A stretch of 53,216 nucleotides of DNA from an uncultured Muribaculaceae bacterium (GTDB lineage: Bacteria > Bacteroidota > Bacteroidia > Bacteroidales > Muribaculaceae), in NCBI GenBank assembly GCA_947386115.1, contig CANDNO010000014.1:1-53216 (forward strand), in the 5' to 3' direction. The position numbers were made by a program, and so were the translations under genes. Positions 17,956-26,907 of the stretch are shown here, in pieces (within the stretch, counting starts at the first letter, position 1; every line of letters starts with the position of its first letter). The notes below the pieces were generated by a model that was not told the DNA's origin, ran no database searches, and saw only the letters and a program-made list of their open reading frames with translations.

Positions 17956-20319
17956 TTATTTTTTGAACGGGGTGGGAGAGACGTAGACCTTGAACTGTCG
18001 GATAGAGTTGGGGGCGTCGGCTTCCATGCGGGGGAGGTACTGCAGCGCGGTGACTGTGTGCTCGGCGCCGAGGTCAATCACGATGGCGTGGGGGAAGGGG
18101 GTGCCTTTGACCGTGCGCCAGTAGGTTGATTCCTGCAGGTCGAATACTTTGTCGCCCGAGCGGTTCTGCTTGGCTACATCCTCGCTGTCGGCGTAGTCGA
18201 CGGTCCAGGGCTCGCGTGAGAGGCGCTCGCCGTTCTCGTTGAGCAGATACAGCTCGGCTATCGCTGCGCGGTCGCCGCCGTCGTGGGCGTTGAGGGCCTC
18301 GATGGCTACGTAGCGGCCTGTAGCGGGCTTGTCGAGCGACACTTCCTGCCATCCGTTGCCGGGGGCAAACTCGCCTGTGAGCACCGGGGTGGCGCCGGTG
18401 AGATCGAGGTTCTCACCTTCGAGACGGTGTGTGAGTGGCTTGGCTACGAGGAGCTGGTCGAGCAGTGGCTCTTTGAGACCCTCGACAGTGAGGTCGCGCG
18501 GGCCCATGATGTCGATAACGAGTATCTCGTTCTCGCCCTTGTTGAGCCAGCAGCCGGGCATGTACAGTGTCTGCTGCGGACCGATTTCCCAGATGCGTCC
18601 CATGGGGTGGCCGTTGACATATACGAGTCCTTTGCCCCAGGTCTCGAAGTTGAGGAATGTGTCGGCGGGGCGTTTTACGTTGAACGTGCCGCGGTAAACG
18701 CCACGCACGCCACGGTTTATTCTGTCGACCGACTCGGTTACGGGACGGTAGGCGAGTGATTTGTAGAAGTCGTAGGTGTCGGGGAGATTAAACACTTCCC
18801 AGCCTTTGAGGTCGCATGTGAACTGTCGGCCTCCACGGTCGATGGTGAGTTCCACGCGGTCGGTGATGCCCTTGAAGTCTTTGATGGCACGGCCGAAGTT
18901 GATGCGTCCCATTGCCTCGATGAGGATATCGAGTGTATCACCCTTGGCTACGGCGGGCAGGCGTAGCTGGCGCTCGCCGTTGCGGCGGTCGAGCTTGCCT
19001 ATGTACTTGCCGTTGATGAATATCTGGGCGTAGTCGTGGGGGTCGGACACCGTCAGGAGCGAGGGCTCGTCGATAGCGGGGAGGATGGTGCGGTAGAGTA
19101 TCGAGCCGAATCCCTGGTCATACTCTTCCATGGTCTTGATGTCGGTTGAACGCGACGAGGCGGGAAGATTGTCGAACAGCGGGGCTACCTCGGTGAGCTT
19201 GAACGCGGGTATGGCGGCCGACTTGATTGTGGAGGGCACGCGTGCCTGTTTTTCGCCGTCCATGTACTTGGCGAGGGTCTTGCGCAGGGCCCAGTACTTA
19301 GGTGTGGTCTGGCCGCTCTCGCTAATGGGGGCGTCGTAGTCGTAGCTGGTGACGTCGGGGGCGAAACCGGGAGAGTTGGCGCCGGCCCAGTGACCCCAGT
19401 TGGTGCCGCCGTGGGTCATATATAGGCTGAAAGAGATTCCTTTTGACAGCATCTCGTCGATGCCGGCTATCATGTCGTCGGCCGGGCGTGTCTCGTGGTT
19501 GGCTCCCCACTTGTCAAACCATCCGCTCCAGAACTCGGAGCACATGAGCGGGCTCTCGGGGCGCAATTCCTTGAGGCGTTTGAACTGCTCGTCGATATTG
19601 GCGCCTGTGCCGAAGTTCATCGTCCACACAAGGTCGTCGAGGCCATTGAGGGTGAAGTTGCTCGACCAGTCGCACTGGAACAGAGTGACGTCGGGGTAGT
19701 TCTCGCGCACCATGTCGCGGATATTGGAAACATACTCTTTGTCTTCGCCGTAGGAGCCGTACTCGTTCTCGACCTGTATCATGATGATGGGGCCACCCTT
19801 GTCGACGGTGAGGTCTTTGACTTCATTGGCAACGGCGTCTTCAAAGATTTTTACGCGCTCGAGGAAGTAGGGATCGTTTTCGCGCAGGGCGATGTCTTTC
19901 TTTTTCAAGAGCCACCAGGGGAGGCCGCCCATTTCCCACTCGGCACACACGTATGGGCCGGGGCGCAGGATGACTTTCATGCCGTTTTTGTCGCACAGGC
20001 GTATGAACTCGGCAAGGTCGTTCTGGCCCTCGAAGTCAAACACGCCGGGCTGGGGCTCGTGGGCGTTCCAGAATACGTAGAGACACACGGTGTTCATACC
20101 CAGTGCCTTGCACAGCTGAATGCGCTGTTCCCAGTAGGGGCGGGGGATACGTGGATAGTGAAGCTCGGCGGCTTTCACTACAAACGGTTTATCGTCGAGC
20201 AGGAAAGTTCCGTTTCCGGCTTTGAACGAGTGGCTCTCGCTTGCCGTGGCGGTCGGGGCGATTCCGAGCGATGCCAGTGCCAGCGATGCTGCTACACAAA
20301 GATTGGTTAGTCTTTTCAT
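17956..20319 (-). CDS. GH35 family beta-galactosidase with C-terminal discoidin-like domain
   Basis: 787-residue secreted enzyme. A signal peptide (about 1-27) is followed by the GH35 TIM barrel with acid/base Glu186 in IQVENEYGSYG and nucleophile Glu262 in CSEFWSGWFD. Beta-sandwich domains come next (QIFINGKYIGKLDR, VYVNGHPMGRIWEIGPQQTL), then a C-terminal F5/8-type (discoidin) carbohydrate-binding region from about 650. Start 20319 gives MKRLTNLCVAASLAL, a good signal peptide; an upstream ATG at 20346 would place nine residues before it. It faces the GH2-esterase unit tail to tail, so the two galactosidase loci may serve related substrates without being co-transcribed. Confidence 0.92.
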   Translation of the reverse strand: MKRLTNLCVAASLALASLGIAPTATASESHSFKAGNGTFLLDDKPFVVKAAELHYPRIPRPYWEQRIQLCKALGMNTVCLYVFWNAHEPQPGVFDFEGQNDLAEFIRLCDKNGMKVILRPGPYVCAEWEMGGLPWWLLKKKDIALRENDPYFLERVKIFEDAVANEVKDLTVDKGGPIIMIQVENEYGSYGEDKEYVSNIRDMVRENYPDVTLFQCDWSSNFTLNGLDDLVWTMNFGTGANIDEQFKRLKELRPESPLMCSEFWSGWFDKWGANHETRPADDMIAGIDEMLSKGISFSLYMTHGGTNWGHWAGANSPGFAPDVTSYDYDAPISESGQTTPKYWALRKTLAKYMDGEKQARVPSTIKSAAIPAFKLTEVAPLFDNLPASSRSTDIKTMEEYDQGFGSILYRTILPAIDEPSLLTVSDPHDYAQIFINGKYIGKLDRRNGERQLRLPAVAKGDTLDILIEAMGRINFGRAIKDFKGITDRVELTIDRGGRQFTCDLKGWEVFNLPDTYDFYKSLAYRPVTESVDRINRGVRGVYRGTFNVKRPADTFLNFETWGKGLVYVNGHPMGRIWEIGPQQTLYMPGCWLNKGENEILVIDIMGPRDLTVEGLKEPLLDQLLVAKPLTHRLEGENLDLTGATPVLTGEFAPGNGWQEVSLDKPATGRYVAIEALNAHDGGDRAAIAELYLLNENGERLSREPWTVDYADSEDVAKQNRSGDKVFDLQESTYWRTVKGTPFPHAIVIDLGAEHTVTALQYLPRMEADAPNSIRQFKVYVSPTPFKK

Positions 20320-20351
20320 GCAATAATAGATTGTGGAGTGAATCATTTGTA

Positions 20352-20469
20352 AGAGAGGGGTATCAAAACGTGGGGCCTCCTGTTTTTGAACATGCCGGAG
20401 GCATGTCCCTACGTTTGGGTGGTCGGAGCCTCCTGTTTTGGGTTCCTACGTTTGTGATACCCGCTCTCT
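20352..20469. repeat. MITE-like inverted repeat element
   Basis: Arms of about 20 nt, AGAGAGGGGTATCAAAACGT (20352-20371) and its near-complement at 20448-20469, flank two copies of a CCTCCTGTTTT phrase and the palindrome AACATGCCGGAGGCATG followed by TCCCTACGTTT (20389-20416). It sits between cysS and the GH35 gene. No open frame of gene quality lies inside. Confidence 0.6.
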
Positions 20470-20485
20470 GACTGTGGAGTAGGTT

Positions 20486-21985
20486 TTATTTGAGTGACCA
20501 CTCGAAGCCGTCTTTGGTGTCTTTGACATCAAAGCCTATGGCGGCGAGGCGGTCGCGGATGAGGTCGCTCGTGGTCCAGTACTTGTTCTTCTTGGCTTCG
20601 CGGCGCATCTCGAGGAGCAGGTCGACGGCGTCTTTGTAGGGCTTGAGTGTGTCGCCCGAACCGTCGGCACCGGCTGTCGCTGTCTCGTCGCGCACGCCGA
20701 GAATCTCAAACAGGAAGGTGTCGAAAACGCGCTTGAGCTCGTCAAGGTCGGCCTGTGTGGCCGTGGCGTTGTGGTCGTTCACCTGATTGATGAGGCGGCA
20801 GGCGTCGAAGAGGTGGGCTATGACGATGGGGGTGTTGAAGTCGTCATCGAGAGCCTCGTAGCAACGCTCGGCCAGCGGCGCTACCTCGGCCGATATCGTT
20901 GAGGTCTCTGAGGGCTTCAGCTCCAGCAGGCGGTGGTAGCCGTCGAGCATGCGGCGGAGGGCTTTCTCGGCACCCTTGAGGGCGTCGTTGGAGAAGTCGA
21001 CAGTGCTGCGATACTGTGCCTGGAGGATGAAGAATCTTATCGTCATGGGCGAGTAGGCCTGGTCGAGTAGCGGGTGGGAGCCTGTGAAGAACTCGTCGAG
21101 GGTGATGAAGTTGCCCAGCGACTTGCCCATCTTCTGGCCGTTAATGGTGATCATGTTGTTGTGCATCCAGTAGTGGACCGAGTCGTGGCCGTTGTGGGCT
21201 ACCGACTGGGCTATCTCACACTCGTGGTGGGGGAAGCGCAGGTCCATGCCGCCGCCGTGTATGTCAAACTGCTCGCCGAGGTATTTCTCGCTCATCGTCG
21301 AGCACTCGAGGTGCCAGCCGGGGAAGCCTTCGCTCCAGGGGGACGGCCAGTGCATGATGTGCTCGGGCGCGGCTTTTTTCCATAGGGCAAAGTCGGCGGG
21401 ATGGTGTTTCTCGCTCTGTCCGTCGAGGGCGCGGGTCTCGCTGAGGAGCTCGTCGATGTTGCGTCCCGAGAGCTTGCCGTAGTTGTGGTCGGCGTTGTAC
21501 TTGGGCACGTCGAAGTAGACCGAGCCCTCGCTCACGTAGGCGTAGCCGGCGTCGATAATTTTCTTGATGTACTCGATCTGCTCGATGATGTGACCCGAGG
21601 CGTGGGGCTCGATCGAGGGGGGCAGTACGCCGAGGCGATCCATGGCCTGGTGGTAGCGGTTGAGGTAATATTGCACTACTTCCATGGGCTCGAGCTGCTC
21701 GAGGCGTGCTTTCTTGGCTATCTTGTCCTCGCCGTCGTCGGCGTCGTGCTCGAGGTGGCCCACATCGGTAATGTTGCGCACATAGCGCACTTTGTAGCCG
21801 AGATGCTGCAGGTAGCGGAACACGATGTCGAATGTGATTGCCGGGCGTGCGTGGCCCAGGTGGCCGTCGCCATAGACGGTGGGGCCGCACACATACATGC
21901 CCACGCGCTCGGGATGGAGCGGTTTGAAGCGCTCCTTGAGTCGCGACAGTGAGTTGTAAATTACGAGATTGTTATCTTTGATCAT
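20486..21985 (-). CDS. cysS: Cysteinyl-tRNA synthetase
   Basis: 499-residue class I aminoacyl-tRNA synthetase that charges tRNA-Cys. The HIGH-type motif HLGH is at residues 42-45 within [16 protein letters not shown], zinc ligands include WHLECSTMS and [11 protein letters not shown], and the KMSKS loop reads KMGKSLGNF near residue 286. A DALR-type anticodon region follows. Length is slightly above the usual 460-490 owing to an insertion of about 15 residues ([15 protein letters not shown]). It is the last gene of a minus-strand series, 5 nt after DUF3467. Confidence 0.97.
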   Translation of the reverse strand: MIKDNNLVIYNSLSRLKERFKPLHPERVGMYVCGPTVYGDGHLGHARPAITFDIVFRYLQHLGYKVRYVRNITDVGHLEHDADDGEDKIAKKARLEQLEPMEVVQYYLNRYHQAMDRLGVLPPSIEPHASGHIIEQIEYIKKIIDAGYAYVSEGSVYFDVPKYNADHNYGKLSGRNIDELLSETRALDGQSEKHHPADFALWKKAAPEHIMHWPSPWSEGFPGWHLECSTMSEKYLGEQFDIHGGGMDLRFPHHECEIAQSVAHNGHDSVHYWMHNNMITINGQKMGKSLGNFITLDEFFTGSHPLLDQAYSPMTIRFFILQAQYRSTVDFSNDALKGAEKALRRMLDGYHRLLELKPSETSTISAEVAPLAERCYEALDDDFNTPIVIAHLFDACRLINQVNDHNATATQADLDELKRVFDTFLFEILGVRDETATAGADGSGDTLKPYKDAVDLLLEMRREAKKNKYWTTSDLIRDRLAAIGFDVKDTKDGFEWSLK

Positions 21986-21990
21986 ATCGT

Positions 21991-22308
21991 TTATGCCATG
22001 AAGGGATTGGGAATTTCGCCGCCCTGGTTTCCGGGGGTCTTGGGGGTCTTACGCTCTATCTCGCCGAAGGTCTTCTCGTAGCGCTGCAGGTTGTCGCGAA
22101 GGGCGAAGAGCAGATTCTTGGCGTTCTCGGGGTTCATGATGATGCGGCTCTGAACCTTGGCCTGGGGCATGTTGGGAGCTACGGTGATGAAGTCGATGAA
22201 GAACTCGCCGGGAGTGTGTGAGATAACGGCGAGGTTAGAGTAGTGGCCGTTGGCTACTTCGGGGGTGAGTTCTATCTTGAGTTCCTGTTTTTTGTTGTTA
22301 TTTTCCAT
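21991..22308 (-). CDS. DUF3467 domain protein
   Basis: 105-residue soluble protein with a DUF3467 domain, common in Bacteroidetes and of unknown function. Recognised by [32 protein letters not shown] and the [18 protein letters not shown] helix. The C-terminal 20 residues are Pro/Gly-rich. It lies 36 nt after the NigD-like gene and 5 nt before cysS. Confidence 0.87.
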   Translation of the reverse strand: MENNNKKQELKIELTPEVANGHYSNLAVISHTPGEFFIDFITVAPNMPQAKVQSRIIMNPENAKNLLFALRDNLQRYEKTFGEIERKTPKTPGNQGGEIPNPFMA

Positions 22309-22344
22309 AATGATATATTTTTATATAGTTAAAATTCACGATTT

Positions 22345-23025
22345 TCAATTTTCGACTCTCAATTCAAACCTGAACTTGTCGGTCTTGAGATTGCTGTTGT
22401 TGAGCAGCAGGTTGAAGCCGCGGCAGTTGTCGAGCTTCCTGAGCGAGCTCATGTCGAAAGAGAGGTAGTAGGCGCGGTCGAAGGTATTGACCGGTTCTTC
22501 GAGCCTGTGCACGAGGTAGCAGTCGGGGTACTCGGCGTCGAGGGTGAGCGAGTCGACCATGACGGCCAGCACGCGGGGGTTAGTGTCGTAGGGTAGGCGG
22601 GCGCGCATGTTAAGGTAGTCCTGTGACATCCACGAGCTTAGCATGTACACAGGGTCGCGGTCCCAGTCCTCGACTTTGGAAATATAGCCGTAGCGCAGGG
22701 TGTCGTTGGTCACGAGCGAATAGCCGAGAGGCTTGATGGTGCCCGACACGTAGGGGATGCCGTCGGACGGCAGGTAGGCGAGCATGAAACGGTTGCCGAG
22801 CTTGATGCGCGTCGTGTCGATAACCTCGCGCGAGCGGTAGGTTATGAGCCGGTCGCTCTGAGGTTTAGTGAGCGTGTAGGTCGAGCCGCTCTTGTTGACG
22901 TCGGCAAGGCACACGATATCATAGACGGTGGCCTGTGATGTGGGCTCGCCGTTATCGTCGGAGCAGGCCGCGATAGTGAGTGCGATGCCTGTGAGCAGCA
23001 GGAGTATGTGGGCGGAAAGTCTCAT
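22345..23025 (-). CDS. NigD-like lipoprotein
   Basis: 226-residue lipoprotein with an SPII signal (lipidated Cys21 in TIAACSDD) followed by a NigD-like fold. The segment [19 protein letters not shown] and the C-terminal [19 protein letters not shown] strands are typical of the Bacteroidales NigD family, whose function is not established. It starts within the last bases of lolD (ATGA), so the two are coupled. Confidence 0.82.
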   Translation of the reverse strand: MRLSAHILLLLTGIALTIAACSDDNGEPTSQATVYDIVCLADVNKSGSTYTLTKPQSDRLITYRSREVIDTTRIKLGNRFMLAYLPSDGIPYVSGTIKPLGYSLVTNDTLRYGYISKVEDWDRDPVYMLSSWMSQDYLNMRARLPYDTNPRVLAVMVDSLTLDAEYPDCYLVHRLEEPVNTFDRAYYLSFDMSSLRKLDNCRGFNLLLNNSNLKTDKFRFELRVEN

Positions 23026-23705
23026 TTTGTCGATTTCTTTTTTATGTCGACGATGGCGCCGTCGCGCATGTGTACGATGCGGTCGGTGTCGGCAGCGAGC
23101 GACTCGTCGTGAGTGACTATTACGAATGTCTGCCCAAGGTCGCGGCGCAGGTCGAAGAACAGGCGGTGAAGGTCGCGGCGATTCTGCGAGTCGAGGCTTC
23201 CCGAAGGCTCGTCGGCAAGGATTACCGACGGCTTGTTCATGAGCGCGCGGGCAACGGCGGCACGCTGTCGTTCGCCTCCCGACAGCTGGGCGGGGCGATG
23301 GTCGGCGCGGCCGCTGAGTCCGAGATAATCGATGAGCTCGGCGGCACGGGCCATGGCTTTATCGCGGCTCGCACCGCCTATGAGTGCCGGCAGGGCTACG
23401 TTCTCGAGCATATTGAACTCGGGCAGCAGCTGGTGGAACTGGAACACGAAGCCTATGTTGGCGTTGCGGTAATGTGCCAGCTCTTTGTCCTTGAGGCTGT
23501 AAATGTCGGTGTCGCCGTAGGTCACGTGGCCGCGGTCGGGGCGCTCGAGCGAGCCCATCACCTGCAGCAGCGTGGTCTTTCCGGCTCCCGAGGGGCCCAC
23601 GATCGAGACAATCTCGCCACGCTCGATGTCGAGATTGATGTCGCGGAGCACTCGCAGCTCTCCGTAGCTCTTGTCGATATTACGTATTTTGATTATTTCA
23701 GACAT
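23022..23705 (-). CDS. lolD: ABC transporter ATPase, LolD type
   Basis: 227-residue ATPase closest to LolD/MacB-type subunits, which power lipoprotein release to the outer membrane or related export. Walker A is GPSGAGKT (37-44), the Q-loop is near [18 protein letters not shown], the signature is [15 protein letters not shown] and Walker B is ILADEPSG. Permeases of the LolC/E type are not in the window. Its ATG shares a base with the stop of the small membrane protein gene before it. Confidence 0.88.
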   Translation of the reverse strand: MSEIIKIRNIDKSYGELRVLRDINLDIERGEIVSIVGPSGAGKTTLLQVMGSLERPDRGHVTYGDTDIYSLKDKELAHYRNANIGFVFQFHQLLPEFNMLENVALPALIGGASRDKAMARAAELIDYLGLSGRADHRPAQLSGGERQRAAVARALMNKPSVILADEPSGSLDSQNRRDLHRLFFDLRRDLGQTFVIVTHDESLAADTDRIVHMRDGAIVDIKKKSTK

Positions 23706-24118
23706 TACTTTTTAAGTTCCTTTGATGCTACCCGGGCAGAGAGGAATGTAGCTATGACCTGCACGGCACCGCCTGCAAGCGTGAATGCGAGCCAGTCGCG
23801 GTTGCTGGCGGGGTCGTAGAACATGAAGAAGGCGGCCACGCAAAAGAATATGCCGCTCCATGCTTCGAGACGATGGAGGCGTTTCATGCGCGGGTGTTTG
23901 CCGGTGTAGGGGGTGAAGAGGCGGCCAAGCAGCACTACTGCGGCTCCGGCGGCATAGACGTAGCGGAACCACGGGTGGTCAAAGCCGTGGTTGAGCAGCG
24001 GCACCAGTGTCGCCACCACTATTGCGAGCAGGCCTAATGTCACGACGGCCACGAGCCATCCCTTGGCGGGGCGTCCGAAGAGCTCTTCGGGGGTGTATTT
24101 ATTTTCTTGTTTCTTCAT
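23705..24118 (-). CDS. Small integral membrane protein, unknown function
   Basis: 137 residues with about four transmembrane helices ([76 protein letters not shown]). The N-terminus is short and charged with [11 protein letters not shown]. Start 24118 ([12 protein letters not shown]) is preferred to an ATG at 24148, which overlaps the ftsB-like gene. Similar small membrane proteins are common in Bacteroidales genomes, but no function is recognised. Confidence 0.7.
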   Translation of the reverse strand: MKKQENKYTPEELFGRPAKGWLVAVVTLGLLAIVVATLVPLLNHGFDHPWFRYVYAAGAAVVLLGRLFTPYTGKHPRMKRLHRLEAWSGIFFCVAAFFMFYDPASNRDWLAFTLAGGAVQVIATFLSARVASKELKK

Positions 24119-24137
24119 ATATATATTAATGTAGAGC

Positions 24138-24440
24138 TTATTGTTCAAACAGGTATATGTCTTCGTTGGGGCGCTGCATGTGGTAGTGTTCGCGCACTAC
24201 GCGCTCCATGTTCTCGCGGTCGGTCTCGAGGGTGGCGTTGAGGTGTTGGTAATACTCGAGAGTGTCGCGGTTGACGGCTATCTCGGCCTGAAGCTCCTCG
24301 ATGCGTTGCTGGTATTTTATGCGGTCGAGGACCGAATTCTCCTCATTGATGAAGCATACATATATGACAAAGCACCCCACGCCTACGAGTGGCACGGTGA
24401 TATATCGTTTGATCCAGTTGTACAGCCCTTTTGCTTCCAT
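24138..24440 (-). CDS. FtsB/DivIC-family septum formation initiator
   Basis: 100-residue bitopic membrane protein: one N-terminal helix (VPLVGVGCFVIYVCFINEE) followed by a coiled coil (RIEELQAEIAVNRDTLEYY) and the closing VVREHYHMQRPNEDIYLF segment typical of FtsB/DivIC, which with FtsL and FtsQ assembles the divisome. It ends 19 nt before the next gene and lies 4 nt after the kinase-like gene. Confidence 0.85.
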   Translation of the reverse strand: MEAKGLYNWIKRYITVPLVGVGCFVIYVCFINEENSVLDRIKYQQRIEELQAEIAVNRDTLEYYQHLNATLETDRENMERVVREHYHMQRPNEDIYLFEQ

Positions 24441-24444
24441 TGTG

Positions 24445-25074
24445 TTATTTGCGCAGCTGTATGTATTGTTTTACGAGCGCGACGATGTCTTCGAGCGACA
24501 GTCGTGACGAGTCGATGGTGAGGTCGTAGCTCGAAGCGTGTCCCCAGCGCTTGTCGGTGTAGAAGTTGTAGTAGGCAGCGCGCAGTTTGTTGGTTTTCTC
24601 GGCGAGCTGTCGGGCCTGTTCGGCTGTGGTGGCGTCGCCGCGTTCCATGATGCGCCTTACGCGTTCTTCTATGGGGGCGTGAACAAAGATGTTTATCACA
24701 TTGTCGCGGTCGCGCAGGGCATAGTCGGCGCTGCGGCCCACGATGACACACGAAGAGCGGTCGGCCAGCGCGCGTATCACGTCGCTCTGTGTGCGGTACA
24801 GGGCATCGTCGCTTATCGATGATGTGCCGGGGTAGAGCGAGTAGGCGCTGTAGCCCATGTTGAGCGACATCATGCCGCTGAAAAACGACGGGGCTTTCTC
24901 GTCCTTGCGTTCAAACAGCTCGGGACTCATGCCGGCATGTTTAGCCGCTTCGTGCAGTAGGGCCTTGTCGTAGTATTCGATGCCGAGCTCGCGTGCAAGG
25001 GCCTGTCCTATGAGGCGTCCGCCGCTGCCAAACTGTCGGCCTATCGTTATTGCATATTTATCGTTTGTATTCAT
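24445..25074 (-). CDS. Cytidylate kinase-like family protein
   Basis: 209-residue P-loop protein of the cytidylate kinase-like family (PF13189), widespread in Firmicutes and Bacteroidetes with no settled substrate. The nucleotide loop reads ITIGRQFGSGGRLIG. Later segments include SSCVIVGRSADYAL, FVHAPIEERVRRIMER and DLTIDSSRLSLEDIV. It is distinct from classical Cmk. First gene of the minus-strand run leading to cysS, with a TATTTTTG box upstream, and divergent from the SRP RNA gene. Confidence 0.87.
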   Translation of the reverse strand: MNTNDKYAITIGRQFGSGGRLIGQALARELGIEYYDKALLHEAAKHAGMSPELFERKDEKAPSFFSGMMSLNMGYSAYSLYPGTSSISDDALYRTQSDVIRALADRSSCVIVGRSADYALRDRDNVINIFVHAPIEERVRRIMERGDATTAEQARQLAEKTNKLRAAYYNFYTDKRWGHASSYDLTIDSSRLSLEDIVALVKQYIQLRK

Positions 25075-25112
25075 CGGTGGGTGTGTTTGCCGCCGCAGGG
25101 CGGGTATTCAGC

Positions 25113-25120
25113 AACAAAAA
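25113..25120 (-). promoter_or_regulatory. -7 promoter box for the cytidylate-kinase-like operon
   Basis: Minus-strand TATTTTTG matches TAnnTTTG 39 nt upstream of the ATG at 25074. It is divergent from the SRP RNA promoter. Confidence 0.5.
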
Positions 25121-25144
25121 TACAAAAAAAACGTGACCGAATCG

Positions 25145-25173
25145 TTGCGAAATAAAAAAAATTAGTAACTTTG
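25145..25173 (+). promoter_or_regulatory. Promoter for SRP RNA
   Basis: TTG (25145-25147), an 18-nt spacer and TAACTTTG (25166-25173). The RNA's terminal stem begins at 25178, so the start lies 4-5 nt after the box. This gap was used to calibrate other promoters in the window. Confidence 0.75.
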
Positions 25174-25177
25174 CAGC

Positions 25178-25280
25178 GGGTAAGTCCTACACGACCAGCA
25201 CGCCCCGAACTCCGCCAGGTCTTGATCGAAGCAACGGTAGGGAGCTGAGCGGTGCGATGTAGACAGCTTACCCTTTTTTT
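25178..25280 (+). ncRNA. ffs: Signal recognition particle RNA (4.5S-like)
   Basis: Small SRP RNA that binds Ffh and targets membrane proteins. The ends pair as GGGTAAG (25178-25184) with CTTACCC (25267-25273), followed by a T run to 25280. The conserved Ffh-binding internal loop is seen as CCAGG on the 5' side and AAGCAACGG on the 3' side (about 25215-25236), inside a long hairpin including GAACTCCG and GGGAGCTGAGCGG. The apical loop appears to be TTGATC rather than the common GGAA. The mature 3' end is estimated. Confidence 0.88.
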
Positions 25281-25420
25281 ATGCACTTTTTGAAGCACCC
25301 TCATTTAAATATCTTAACATTAGCATCGCTTGATAGTTATATAATTAACCTATTTTAGCCAAAGTGGTAAATATTTAGGTAAATAAAACAAATTTTAGGT
25401 TATTTTTAAGGCAAAATAAT

Positions 25421-25450
25421 TTTGTAGCAAAGAAAGTATGCCTACATTTG
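25421..25450 (+). promoter_or_regulatory. Consensus promoter for ino1
   Basis: TTTG (25421-25424), an 18-nt spacer and TACATTTG (25443-25450). The predicted start near 25455 gives a 33-nt leader before the ATG at 25488. Confidence 0.75.
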
Positions 25451-25487
25451 TGCCATCAATTCCTATAACCTATTTTTTTTGAAAATT

Positions 25488-26789
25488 ATGAGCAATGTTA
25501 AAAAAGCCGAGGGTAAACTCGGTGTCCTCGTCGTTGGTCTCGGTGCTGTGACCTCGACATTCATGACCGGTGTACTGATGACCCGCAAGGGCCTTGCCAA
25601 GCCCGTGGGTTCGATGACCCAGTATGACAAGATTCGCGTAGGCGAGGGCGAAAACAAGAAATACCTTAAATATAACGAGATCGTTTCGATGGCAAGCCTC
25701 GACGATATCGTGTTTGGCGCGTGGGACGTTTATCCCGCCAACGCTTTTGAAAGCGCTATCAACTGTGAGGTATTGAAAGCTAAAGACATACTTCCCGTTA
25801 AGGATGAACTCGAGGCTATCAAGCCCATGAAGGCTGCCTTTGACAAGGACTATGCAAAACGTCTCGACGGCGACAATGTAATGGTGGGCAAGACCCGCTG
25901 GGAAATGGTCGAGCAGCTGCGCGAGGATATCCGCAACTTCAAGAAAGAGAACGGCGTTGACCGTATCGTAGTGCTCTGGGCAGCTTCGACCGAGGTTTAC
26001 GTACCCGTCGACATGGAAATCCACGGCACGCTGGCTGCTCTCGAGGCTGCCATGAAGGCCGACGACCGCAAGCATATCGCTCCCTCTATGTGCTACGCTT
26101 ATGCCGCACTCACCGAGGGTTGCCCCTTCATCATGGGTGCTCCCAATACAACTGTCGACTTCCCCGCTATGTGGGAACTTGCCGAGAAGACCAAGATGCC
26201 TATCGCCGGCAAGGACTTCAAGACCGGTCAGACTCTTGTAAAGTCGGGCTTCGCTCCCATCATCGGCACCCGTTGCCTCGGTCTCGCAGGCTGGTTCTCG
26301 ACCAACATTCTCGGTAACCGCGACGGCCTCGTGCTCGACGAGCCCGCCAACTTCCACACCAAGGAGGTGAGCAAGCTGTCTACTCTCGAGTCGATTCTCG
26401 TAGCCGAGGATCAGCCCGACCTGTACACCGACTACTACCACAAGGTACGTATCAACTACTATCCCCCGCGCAATGACAACAAGGAGGGCTGGGACAACAT
26501 CGATATCTTCGGCTGGATGGGCTATCCCATGCAGATCAAGATCGATTTCCTCTGCCGCGACTCTATCCTTGCCGCTCCCCTGTGTCTTGACCTCGTGCTG
26601 CTGAGCGACCTTGCCGCCCGCGCCGGCCGCTATGGCACACAGACATTCCTCAGCTTCTTCCTCAAGTGCCCCATGCACGATTATACCAAGGGCGAGGTTC
26701 CTGTGAACCACCTGTTCCAGCAGTACATCATGCTTAAGAACGCTCTTCGTGAGATGGGTGGCTATCCCGCCGACGAGCCCCTGGATTAA
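25488..26789 (+). CDS. ino1: myo-Inositol-1-phosphate synthase
   Basis: 433-residue NAD-dependent enzyme that converts glucose 6-phosphate to inositol 1-phosphate, the first step to inositol phospholipids and sphingolipids in Bacteroidetes. Features include the Rossmann start VLVVGLGAVTSTFMTGVLM, WAASTEVYVPVD, GKDFKTGQTLVKSG and the C-terminal KIDFLCRDSILAAPL. A TTG nine bases upstream is in frame, but the ATG at 25488 (MSNVKKAEGK) is the likelier start. It is a single-gene unit with its own promoter and terminator. No inositol lipid synthase or phosphatase gene lies next to it. Confidence 0.93.
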   Translation: MSNVKKAEGKLGVLVVGLGAVTSTFMTGVLMTRKGLAKPVGSMTQYDKIRVGEGENKKYLKYNEIVSMASLDDIVFGAWDVYPANAFESAINCEVLKAKDILPVKDELEAIKPMKAAFDKDYAKRLDGDNVMVGKTRWEMVEQLREDIRNFKKENGVDRIVVLWAASTEVYVPVDMEIHGTLAALEAAMKADDRKHIAPSMCYAYAALTEGCPFIMGAPNTTVDFPAMWELAEKTKMPIAGKDFKTGQTLVKSGFAPIIGTRCLGLAGWFSTNILGNRDGLVLDEPANFHTKEVSKLSTLESILVAEDQPDLYTDYYHKVRINYYPPRNDNKEGWDNIDIFGWMGYPMQIKIDFLCRDSILAAPLCLDLVLLSDLAARAGRYGTQTFLSFFLKCPMHDYTKGEVPVNHLFQQYIMLKNALREMGGYPADEPLD

Positions 26790-26812
26790 TCCACTTGATA
26801 TAGTTATAAATG

Positions 26813-26848
26813 AAAGCCGAGCTTCGTTTTTGAGGCTCGGCTTTTTTT
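26813..26848 (+). terminator. Rho-independent terminator after ino1
   Basis: A 10-bp stem AAAGCCGAGC / GCTCGGCTTT (26813-26822, 26835-26844) followed by a T run to 26848. Confidence 0.88.
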
Positions 26849-26870
26849 AATTTGTTGATTTTTAGGGGTG

Positions 26871-26898
26871 AACATGCCTAAGGCATGTCCCTACGTTT
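26871..26898. repeat. Dispersed AACATGCC-GGCATGTCCCTACGTTT repeat
   Basis: Palindromic core CATGCCTAAGGCATG followed by TCCCTACGTTT. The same motif occurs at 20389-20416 and, shortened, at 10744-10767. All three lie between genes. Confidence 0.75.
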
Positions 26899-26907
26899 AT
26901 AGTGTTG

